Notes under the pieces: model-generated
What the model was told of the DNA's origin: nothing
The model's database searches: none
Seen by the model: the letters and a program-made list of their open reading frames with translations, nothing else
Made by a program: the position numbers and the translations under genes
NCBI GenBank assembly: GCA_023444445.1
Contig: JAEXMK010000085.1
Location: forward strand, 1-12,928
Origin: Pseudomonadota bacterium
Lineage (GTDB): Bacteria; Pseudomonadota; Alphaproteobacteria; Rhizobiales; Rhizobiaceae
Length of the DNA: 12,928 nt
Direction: 5' to 3'
Shown here: in pieces, positions 7,175 to 12,928 of the stretch
How the letters are laid out: each line of letters starts with the position of its first letter
Numbering within the stretch: position 1 is the stretch's first letter

Positions 7175-8224
7175 TTAGGTAAATATGAGGACCCCTTTGG
7201 GATCGATGCCAAAGCGCACGGACTTGGTCCTCGCGGGCGTGCGCTGCATCGTCCTGACGCGCAGGTCGGAGGGCAGCCCGGGCACGGCGATGCCAAGCTG
7301 TTCGATTTCGCCAAGAAAAACACGGCTCGATATTTCACCGGCAATGCCTTGTTTGGCGGCACCATCCTCGATGATCGAAATCGCGTTGGGGCGAACATAG
7401 GCGATCGCGGCAAGACCGTCAGGCAGATTGGAGGCATCGCCTAAAAGCCCGAGCGGCGTTTCGACGCGGCCCTGTTTTACCCGACCTTCGATCTTGTTGA
7501 AGGCGCAGAAAAAATCGGCGGCGTAGCGGGTTTTAGGATTGTCGTGGATTTCATAACCCGTGCCACTCTGGACGATGCGCCCAAGCTGCATCAGTACCAC
7601 GCGGTCACCTGCGGAAAGCGCCTCCTCCGGGTCATGGGTGACCATGATCGCGGTGGTGCCCAACTGCCGCAAAAGGCCGAGCGTTTCCTCGCGCACGTTG
7701 TCACGCAACCCCCTGTCCAGATTGGAAAAAGGCTCGTCCATCAACAGCAGGCCCGGCCGCGGCGCAAGTGCCCGGGCGAGCGCTACGCGCTGTTGCTCAC
7801 CACCCGAAAGCGTATGCGGATAACGTTTTGCCAGTTCCTGCAGGTGAACATGTTCTATCATTTCCGTGGCACGACGACGCGCCTCCGCCTTCGGCAGCGA
7901 CCGGAGGCCGAACATGACATTCTGTTCCACCGTCAGATGCGGGAACAACGCATAGTCCTGAAAGACGAAACCGATATTGCGCTTTTCAGGCTCAACAAAC
8001 GCAGCAGGCCCGGCAACAACATTGCCATTCAGGAACACGCCACCACGATCCGGCGTTTCTACGCCGGCCACGATGCGCAGCAAAGTCGATTTTCCACAGC
8101 CGGAACGTCCCACCAGACAAATAATTTCGCCACTTTCAACGGCGAGATCGATATCGGACAGAACATCCGTATCGCCAAATCTTTTTCCCACCGATTTCAG
8201 TTCAAGCGCTGCGCTGCCTGCCAT
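7175..8224 (-). CDS. fbpC: Fe(III) ABC transporter ATP-binding protein, FbpC type
   Basis: This is a 349-residue ABC ATPase that would power the FbpA/FbpB system from the cytoplasmic face. Visible motifs are Walker A G-R-S-G-C-G-K-S-T (39-47), Q-loop F-V-F-Q-D-Y-A-L-F-P (86-95), signature L-S-G-G-E-Q-Q-R (139-146), Walker B L-L-L-M-D-E-P (159-165) and the H-loop His197 in M-V-T-H-D-P-E-E-A. About 110 further residues form the C-terminal regulatory/TOBE-like region of the FbpC/PotA group. A reading frame 28 codons longer starts at 8308, but those codons overlap the promoter and IRO-like box at 8249-8277 and precede the conserved domain start, so the ATG at 8224 is chosen. It is the first gene of the block, with 153 bases and another promoter before the binding protein. 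That gene order, ATPase first, differs from the usual A-B-C order. Confidence 0.92.
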   Translation of the reverse strand: MAGSAALELKSVGKRFGDTDVLSDIDLAVESGEIICLVGRSGCGKSTLLRIVAGVETPDRGGVFLNGNVVAGPAAFVEPEKRNIGFVFQDYALFPHLTVEQNVMFGLRSLPKAEARRRATEMIEHVHLQELAKRYPHTLSGGEQQRVALARALAPRPGLLLMDEPFSNLDRGLRDNVREETLGLLRQLGTTAIMVTHDPEEALSAGDRVVLMQLGRIVQSGTGYEIHDNPKTRYAADFFCAFNKIEGRVKQGRVETPLGLLGDASNLPDGLAAIAYVRPNAISIIEDGAAKQGIAGEISSRVFLGEIEQLGIAVPGLPSDLRVRTMQRTPARTKSVRFGIDPKGVLIFT

Positions 8225-8248
8225 TTCCAATCCTGCCCTGCTTTGAGA

Positions 8249-8277
8249 ATTATGTTGATCGCTCAAATCAGGATTAA
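8249..8277 (-). promoter_or_regulatory. Iron-responsive promoter of the ATPase gene
   Basis: On the minus strand TTAATC (8272-8277) and CATAAT (8249-8254, five of six matches to the -10 consensus) are 17 bases apart. Between them lies TGATTTGAGCGATCA (8256-8270), a TGA-N9-TCA IRO-like box. The arrangement is the same as at the receptor promoter. Transcription would start about 18 bases before the ATG at 8224. Repression by a bound regulator such as RirA, by blocking RNA polymerase, is inferred. Confidence 0.65.
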
Positions 8278-8339
8278 AGTCAAAACGCCCCGACATAATA
8301 GGGTTCATTCACGAGACCGCGAGATGTGCGGCAGCAATA

Positions 8340-8361
8340 TTGACGTTTACGTTAGAGTTAA
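8340..8361 (+). promoter_or_regulatory. Candidate MerR/LiuR-type operator upstream of fadD
   Basis: The 22 bases begin TTGACGTTTACGTT and end AGAGTTAA; 14 of 22 positions agree with their own reverse complement. TTTACGT-type repeats of this sort are what I recall for the MerR-family LiuR regulator of branched-chain amino acid and fatty acid breakdown in proteobacteria. The TTGACG could also act as a -35 element. It lies 219 bases before the fadD ATG. Confidence 0.3.
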
Positions 8362-8567
8362 ATAGGTTTGCCGATGTGATGGACGCCAAGGGATTACGCG
8401 TCTATCATTCGTTACCGGGGAGCGAGAGGAGCGGTCGATCCGGTGACGCCACATGAGGTTCTTTCAGCCCGGTCAGATATGCCGGTTGAGGCGGGAGCCT
8501 TGTGAATATCAGGCAGCACAAAGCGCCTCTTCGCGTTTCATCGAACGCGCGGCGCGACAAAGACTCT

Positions 8568-8575
8568 GGGAGGAG
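8568..8575 (+). promoter_or_regulatory. Ribosome binding site fixing the fadD start
   Basis: GGGAGGAG four bases before the ATG at 8580. It favours the 570-residue protein over the frame that begins at 8502, whose first 26 codons look like leader sequence. Confidence 0.8.
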
Positions 8576-8579
8576 AAGC

Positions 8580-10292
8580 ATGAGTGAATTGTCCTTGGGA
8601 CATCCGGAAAATATCGGTGTTGCCAAACGCTGGCTGGCATCCTATCCGCCGGGCGTGCCTTCAGAGATCCCCACCTCGGCAAACACCTCCCTCGTCGACC
8701 TTCTCGAAAAGAGCTGCAAGCAATTTGCCGATCGCAAGGCCTTTTCCAGTATAGGAAAGTCCCTGACCTATCGGGAACTGGACACTGAAACCCGCGCGGT
8801 CGCCGCCTGGCTACAATCAAGAGGACTGGAAAAAGGCGACCGGGTTGCGGTGATGATGCCGAACATCCTGCAAAATCCCGTCGCCGTATACGGGATTCTG
8901 CGGGCGGGCATGATCGTGGTCAACGTCAACCCTCTCTACACACCGCGCGAACTGGAACATCAGCTCAAGGATTCCGGCGCAAAGGCGATTTTCGTGCTGG
9001 AAAACTTTGCCCATGTGGCCCAGCAGGCGGTGCCGAAAACCGCGGTGCGGCACGTTGTCGTTGCGGCGATGGGCGATCTTCTCGGCTTCAAGGGACACAT
9101 CGTCAATCTGGTGGTTCGCAAGGTCAAGAAACTGGTGCCCGCCTATACCATTCCCGGCTCCATCAGCTTCAAGGCGATGCTGAAGGAAGGTCAGGGATTT
9201 TCGCTGAAACCGGTCAGCCTTACGGCGCAGGACATTGCCTTCCTGCAATATACCGGCGGCACGACGGGTGTATCCAAGGGTGCGGTTCTCACCCATGCCA
9301 ACCTTCTGGCCAACAAGCTTCAGATCAGCCTGTGGCTGGACGCGGCTTTCGACAGCAAAAAAGACCGTCCGGAGGTTCTCAACTTCATCTGCGCGCTGCC
9401 GCTCTGCCACATCTTCGCATTGACGGTGAATTCGCTGATGGGCATTGCGCTCGGCGGCCACAATCTGCTGATCGCCAATCCGCGCGATATTCCCGGCTTC
9501 GTGAAGGAGCTGACGCATTATCAGCCGCATATTTTCCCCGGCATCAACACGCTTTTTAATGCGCTGATGAACAATGAGGATTTCCGCAAACTCGATCTGT
9601 CATCGCTCATTCTGGTTCTCGGCGGCGGCATGGCCGTGCAGAGGCCTGTCGCAGAACGCTGGCTTTCCATCGTCGGCTGCCCGATCGCTGAAGGGTATGG
9701 TCTCTCCGAGACATCGCCTGTCGCAACGGTCAACCGTCTCGATTCCAAGGAATTCAGCGGCACCATCGGCCTGCCGATTTCCTCGACGGAAATCGATATT
9801 CGCGATGAGGACGGCAACAGCCTACCAACAGGTGAAGTCGGCGAGATCTGCATTCGCGGGCCGCAGGTGATGGCGGGTTATTGGCAGCGGCCGGACGAGA
9901 CGGCAAAAGCCATGACGCCAGACGGCTTTTTCCGTTCCGGCGACATGGGCTTCATGGACGAGCGCGGTTATACCAAGATCGTCGACCGCAAGAAGGACAT
10001 GATCCTCGTTTCCGGCTTCAACGTCTATCCGAACGAGGTTGAGGAAGTGGCCGCGAGCCATCCTGGCGTGCTGGAATGCGCAGCAATCGGTGTTCCGGAT
10101 GAACATTCGGGGGAGACCGTCAAGCTCTTCGTCGTCAAGAAGGACCAGTCACTCACAGAAGCAGAGCTCAAGGCCTTCTGCGCCAAAAACCTGACGAACT
10201 ACAAGAGGCCGAAGATCATCGAGTTCCGTACCGAACTGCCGAAATCGAATGTCGGCAAGATTTTGCGGCGCGAATTGCGCAATCTGAACTGA
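8580..10292 (+). CDS. fadD: Long-chain fatty acid-CoA ligase
   Basis: This is a 570-residue acyl-CoA synthetase of the adenylate-forming superfamily. It activates fatty acids with ATP and CoA for beta-oxidation, at the inner face of the membrane. The signature motifs are in order: the P-loop Y-T-G-G-T-T-G-V-S-K-G (224-234), G-Y-G-L-S-E-T-S-P (372-380), the hinge-region R-S-G-D-M-G...Y-T-K-I-V-D-R-K-K-D (452-473), V-S-G-F-N-V-Y-P-N-E-V-E (477-488), and the catalytic-lysine motif P-K-S-N-V-G-K-I-L-R-R-E (554-565, Lys560). The length is close to E. coli FadD (about 560). It is transcribed alone, with a long upstream region and a terminator nine bases after the stop. Chain-length preference cannot be read; the N-terminal W-L-x-S-Y-P-P-G-V-P is typical of the long-chain FadD group. 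Confidence 0.95.
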   Translation: MSELSLGHPENIGVAKRWLASYPPGVPSEIPTSANTSLVDLLEKSCKQFADRKAFSSIGKSLTYRELDTETRAVAAWLQSRGLEKGDRVAVMMPNILQNPVAVYGILRAGMIVVNVNPLYTPRELEHQLKDSGAKAIFVLENFAHVAQQAVPKTAVRHVVVAAMGDLLGFKGHIVNLVVRKVKKLVPAYTIPGSISFKAMLKEGQGFSLKPVSLTAQDIAFLQYTGGTTGVSKGAVLTHANLLANKLQISLWLDAAFDSKKDRPEVLNFICALPLCHIFALTVNSLMGIALGGHNLLIANPRDIPGFVKELTHYQPHIFPGINTLFNALMNNEDFRKLDLSSLILVLGGGMAVQRPVAERWLSIVGCPIAEGYGLSETSPVATVNRLDSKEFSGTIGLPISSTEIDIRDEDGNSLPTGEVGEICIRGPQVMAGYWQRPDETAKAMTPDGFFRSGDMGFMDERGYTKIVDRKKDMILVSGFNVYPNEVEEVAASHPGVLECAAIGVPDEHSGETVKLFVVKKDQSLTEAELKAFCAKNLTNYKRPKIIEFRTELPKSNVGKILRRELRNLN

Positions 10293-10300
10293 ACGAACAG

Positions 10301-10328
10301 AGAGCCGGGCGACCGGCTCTTTTCTTTT
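10301..10328 (+). terminator. Intrinsic terminator of fadD
   Basis: A perfect 8-bp stem (AGAGCCGG with CCGGCTCT) with a GCGA tetraloop is followed by TTTCTTTT, nine bases after the fadD stop. Confidence 0.92.
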
Positions 10329-10340
10329 ATCGAAGTTGCC

Positions 10341-10368
10341 TTGATTTGGCCGCCGGAAAAAGAATAGT
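10341..10368 (+). promoter_or_regulatory. Candidate pgi promoter
   Basis: TTGATT (10341-10346) and AATAGT (10363-10368) are 16 bases apart, in the 72-base gap between the fadD terminator and pgi. The terminator upstream means pgi needs its own promoter. The match to consensus is only moderate. Confidence 0.35.
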
Positions 10369-10391
10369 TTCCTCATCCTTCCACGGAAGCC

Positions 10392-10397
10392 GAGGAG
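10392..10397 (+). promoter_or_regulatory. Ribosome binding site choosing between tandem pgi start codons
   Basis: GAGGAG is three bases before the first ATG (10401) and six before the second (10404). The spacing favours the second ATG. Confidence 0.6.
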
Positions 10398-10403
10398 CAT
10401 ATG

Positions 10404-12029
10404 ATGCAGGCCACCATCGAAAAACTGAAAGCAACGGCAAGCAGCACAGCCGCAACCGATCTGCGCGCCGCTTTTGCGGCCGATGACAAGAGATTCAGCC
10501 GTTTCAGCGTCAAATTCGATGACCTGCTGATGGACTACTCCAAATGCGCTGTGAACGAGGAGATCGTCACGCTTCTCGAACAGCTTGCGCGCGAGGGCGG
10601 TGTCGAGGCCAAACGCGAGGAAATGTTCTCCGGCAAGGCCATCAACTTCACCGAAGACCGCGCCGTGCTGCATACGGCGCTGCGCAACCGTTCCAACACG
10701 CCTGTCCTCGTGGATGGCAAGGACGTGATGCCTGACGTGAACGCCGTTCTCACCGCCATGGGTAAGTTTGCCGATGCCATCCGCTCCGGCTCTCTCAAGG
10801 GAGCGACCGGCAAGAAGATTACCGATGTCATCAATATCGGCATTGGCGGTTCCGATCTCGGCCCGGTCATGGCGACGCTGGCTCTGGCGCCCTTCCATGA
10901 CGGCCCGCGCGCGCATTTCGTCTCGAATATCGATGGCGCCCATATTGCCGATACGCTGAAGCTCATCGATCCGGAAACCTCGCTCTTCATCGTCGCATCG
11001 AAAACCTTCACCACCATCGAAACGATGACGAATGCCGCCACCGCGCGCCGCTTCATTGCGGAAAAGCTGGGTGAAGAGGCCGTCAAGCATCACTTCGCCG
11101 CCGTTTCTACCGCGCTGGAAAAGGTCGCAGCCTTTGGCATCGAAAGCGACCGTATCTTCGGTTTCTGGGACTGGGTAGGTGGCCGCTATTCGATCTGGTC
11201 GGCGATCGGCCTGCCGCTGATGATCGCTATCGGGCCTGACAATTTCGGCAAGTTCTTGGATGGCGCGCATGCCATGGATCGCCACTTCCGCGAGGCGCCG
11301 ATCCGCGAAAACCTGCCGATGCTGCTTGGCCTCATCGGTTTTTATAACCGTAACGTGCTGAACTATCCGACGCGCGCGATCCTGCCCTATGACCAGCGCC
11401 TGTCCCGCTTCCCGGCCTATCTCCAGCAGCTCGACATGGAATCGAACGGCAAGGGTGTGACCATCGACGGCACGCCCGTCGAAGGCCAGTCCGGTCCGGT
11501 CGTCTGGGGTGAGCCCGGCACCAATGGCCAACATGCGTTCTACCAGCTCATCCATCAGGGCACGAGCGTCATTCCGGCGGAATTCATGATCGCCGCCAAT
11601 GGTTTTGAGCCGGAACTGCGCCACCAGCATCAGCTTCTTATTGCCAATTGCCTCGCGCAGTCGGAAGCGCTGATGAAGGGCCGCACGCTCGCAGAGGCGA
11701 AAGCCCAGCTCACCTCCAAGGGCATGGAAGACAAACTCGCCGATTTCATCGCGCCGCATCGCGTCTTCACCGGCAACCGCCCCTCCATCACCTTCGTTTA
11801 CGACAAGCTGACGCCATTTGCTCTCGGCCGCCTCATCGCGCTCTATGAACATCGCGTTTTCGTGGAAGGCGTGCTGTTCCGCATCAACTCCTTTGACCAG
11901 TGGGGTGTGGAGCTTGGCAAGGAACTGGCCACAGGCCTGCTTCCCGTCGTGGAAGGCAAGGAGAGCGCCGCCGGCCATGACAGCTCTACGCAGGGACTGG
12001 TGAAGGCGCTTGCCGGTCTGGCAGGCTGA
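10404..12029 (+). CDS. pgi: Glucose-6-phosphate isomerase
   Basis: This is a 541-residue cytoplasmic enzyme that interconverts glucose-6-phosphate and fructose-6-phosphate, in gluconeogenesis and sugar-phosphate cycling. Both family signatures are intact: [14 protein letters not shown] (256-269) and [13 protein letters not shown] (494-506). The phosphate-binding region [10 protein letters not shown] (145-154) is present, as are the expected catalytic residues: Glu346 in D-M-E-S-N-G-K, His377 in [11 protein letters not shown], and Lys506. The length is normal for the bacterial enzyme. An ATG one codon earlier (10401) is possible, but the ribosome binding site spacing favours this one. A strong terminator follows at 12051. 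It appears monocistronic. Confidence 0.97.
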   Translation: MQATIEKLKATASSTAATDLRAAFAADDKRFSRFSVKFDDLLMDYSKCAVNEEIVTLLEQLAREGGVEAKREEMFSGKAINFTEDRAVLHTALRNRSNTPVLVDGKDVMPDVNAVLTAMGKFADAIRSGSLKGATGKKITDVINIGIGGSDLGPVMATLALAPFHDGPRAHFVSNIDGAHIADTLKLIDPETSLFIVASKTFTTIETMTNAATARRFIAEKLGEEAVKHHFAAVSTALEKVAAFGIESDRIFGFWDWVGGRYSIWSAIGLPLMIAIGPDNFGKFLDGAHAMDRHFREAPIRENLPMLLGLIGFYNRNVLNYPTRAILPYDQRLSRFPAYLQQLDMESNGKGVTIDGTPVEGQSGPVVWGEPGTNGQHAFYQLIHQGTSVIPAEFMIAANGFEPELRHQHQLLIANCLAQSEALMKGRTLAEAKAQLTSKGMEDKLADFIAPHRVFTGNRPSITFVYDKLTPFALGRLIALYEHRVFVEGVLFRINSFDQWGVELGKELATGLLPVVEGKESAAGHDSSTQGLVKALAGLAG

Positions 12030-12050
12030 GTGACGTTACGACCGCAATCT

Positions 12051-12080
12051 AAAAAGCCGGAGACACCTCCGGCTTTTTTT
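12051..12080. terminator. Bidirectional terminator between pgi and the esterase gene
   Basis: AAAAAGCCGGAG (12051-12062) pairs with CTCCGGCTTTTT (12067-12078) around an ACAC loop. A run of seven T follows on the plus strand and five T on the minus strand. It lies 21 bases after the pgi stop and 12 bases past the stop of the convergent esterase gene, so it can serve both. Confidence 0.93.
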
Positions 12081-12092
12081 ATTCGGCGGCCT

Positions 12093-12821
12093 TTAAATAT
12101 AAAGCGCCGCCATCTTGCGCCACGCGCCCGCCCGGTGGGCGCGGCCATCCCAGACGTGCATCTGGTGCCCCACCTGCTTGTCGGACAGCAGGCGGCTCAG
12201 ATGATGGTTGTTGTCCAGAAACGGATCGGCATCGCCAATAGTGAAGACCATGTCGATGCGGCGTAGTTGTTCCAGCCGCAAAGGGCAGGCAAGGCCGGGC
12301 AGAAAGTGGCTCGGCATGTGGAAGTAGACGTCGTCGTCATAATAACCGTCGAACAGATCGCCGAAGGATTCCACCCTCATCGTCAGATCATAGCGGCCGG
12401 AAAAGGCGACGAGCTTGTCGAAGAGATGCGGGTGGCGGAAGACGAGGCTGGCGGCCTGAAAGGCACCGAGGCTGCAACCCTGCACAATGGTGCTGCTGTG
12501 AGGGTTTTTCGCTGACATCAGCGGCAGCACTTCGCCCAGAATATAGGCCTCGAGTGCGGCGTGACGTCGGAGACGGTCGGCGGGATGGTTATGGCCCGCG
12601 TAGAAACTTTCCCGTGCCAGACCCTCGATACAATAAAGCTGGAGGTGGCCGGCCTCCAGCTTGTCGGAAAGGCTCGCGACGACGCCCAGTTCCTCATATT
12701 CGAAGAAGCGTCCGTCGCGTGTCGGGAACATCAGCACCTTCGCGCCGGCATGACCGAATATCAGGAGCTCCATGTCGCGATGGAGCCTGTGACTATACCA
12801 GCGGAGATATTCGCGTTTCAT
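12093..12821 (-). CDS. Alpha/beta-hydrolase-fold putative esterase
   Basis: This is a 242-residue protein of the esterase-D/PHB-depolymerase-like group of alpha/beta hydrolases. The nucleophile elbow is G-C-S-L-G (115-119) with Ser117, in the typical strand-turn-helix setting I-V-Q-G-C-S-L-G-A-F-Q-A-A. Asp199 in G-D-A-D-P-F-L is a likely catalytic acid. A C-terminal His (222 or 229, in M-H-V-W-D-G-R-A-H-R-A-G-A-W) is the likely base. No signal peptide is seen, so it is probably cytoplasmic. The start overlaps the stop of the upstream gene by four bases (ATGA), showing translational coupling in an operon whose other members lie beyond the right edge. AAGGTG just before the ATG can serve as ribosome binding site. 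The natural substrate is unknown; it resembles uncharacterised esterase-like proteins (I recall COG4947, not checked). Confidence 0.85.
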   Translation of the reverse strand: MKREYLRWYSHRLHRDMELLIFGHAGAKVLMFPTRDGRFFEYEELGVVASLSDKLEAGHLQLYCIEGLARESFYAGHNHPADRLRRHAALEAYILGEVLPLMSAKNPHSSTIVQGCSLGAFQAASLVFRHPHLFDKLVAFSGRYDLTMRVESFGDLFDGYYDDDVYFHMPSHFLPGLACPLRLEQLRRIDMVFTIGDADPFLDNNHHLSRLLSDKQVGHQMHVWDGRAHRAGAWRKMAALYI

Positions 12822-12928
12822 GGCACCTTGAAAAACCGTCTGACCTTGTCCTTGTGGACCGCATCTTGCGATGCGCTGTCAGGGTAATCGAAATGCCCGG
12901 CGTCGAGGATGAAGATTTCATTAAATTT
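12818..12928 (-). CDS. 3' end of an unidentified gene, cut by the window edge
   Basis: An open frame of 36 codons enters from the right edge on the minus strand and ends with TGA at 12818-12820, overlapping the esterase ATG (12819-12821) in an ATGA arrangement. The visible C-terminus reads K-F-N-E-I-F-I-L-D-A-G-H-F-D-Y-P and ends K-V-R-R-F-F-K-V-P. The ATGA overlap and absence of stops are the main evidence that it is real. The D-A-G-H-F segment could be the histidine region of an alpha/beta hydrolase, but too little is visible to name it. Confidence 0.7.
   Translation of the reverse strand, partial: KFNEIFILDAGHFDYPDSASQDAVHKDKVRRFFKVP

Larger units (their letters stand above)
8278..8579. 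other. Divergent intergenic region between the iron block and fadD
   Basis: About 300 bases without a convincing gene separate the minus-strand ATPase gene and plus-strand fadD. The left edge adjoins the ATPase promoter. A candidate LiuR/MerR-type site lies at 8340-8361. The frame opening at 8502 is an upstream extension of fadD rather than a separate gene. I see no terminator or RNA gene in it. Confidence 0.6.

Noticed and set aside
8502..8579. An in-frame 26-codon N-terminal extension of fadD
   Set aside because: It is Arg-rich and unlike FadD N-termini. A strong GGGAGGAG precedes the ATG at 8580.
10149..11978. A 609-codon minus-strand open frame opposite pgi and the end of fadD
   Set aside because: It runs across the fadD terminator and the pgi start, has no convincing motif, and is opposite two certain genes.

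Overview
This window looks like chromosome of an alphaproteobacterium in the Rhizobiaceae, most likely Agrobacterium or a near relative. The reasons are a DUF982 protein (a family concentrated in rhizobia), the GC-rich codon use, the style of the Pgi and FadD proteins, and a set of TGA-N9-TCA motifs of the kind bound by the rhizobial iron regulator RirA. It holds nine complete genes and the 3' end of a tenth. I see no mobile element, CRISPR array, rRNA or tRNA.

Layout. Positions 1-900 carry a small DUF982 gene (+) converging on a PRC-barrel gene (-), with two hairpins between them. Positions 898-8224 form an iron-acquisition block, all on the minus strand. In transcription order it contains an FbpC-type ATPase, an FbpA-type Fe(III)-binding periplasmic protein, a fused FbpB-type permease, a TonB-dependent siderophore receptor and an AraC-family regulator. 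Positions 8225-8579 are a divergent intergenic region. After it come fadD (long-chain acyl-CoA synthetase, +) and pgi (glucose-6-phosphate isomerase, +), each followed by a clear intrinsic terminator. The pgi terminator also serves a convergent operon on the minus strand: a partial gene running off the right edge whose stop overlaps the ATG of an alpha/beta-hydrolase-fold esterase.

How the genes work together. The receptor would bring a ferric siderophore across the outer membrane. The FbpA/B/C-type system would take Fe(III) across the inner membrane. The AraC protein is placed like a substrate-responsive activator of the receptor. The most striking regulatory observation is that TGA-N9-TCA motifs (the RirA 'IRO box' pattern) occur upstream of all four iron transcription starts, each just upstream of a -10-like hexamer. 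Two of these promoters share the same TTAATC -35 element and 17-nt spacer with the box inside the spacer. A third kind is a perfect 16-bp inverted repeat whose 9-nt centre is exactly the N9 of the box. This reads as a compact, coordinately iron-repressed regulon. The remaining genes are ordinary housekeeping or small conserved genes.
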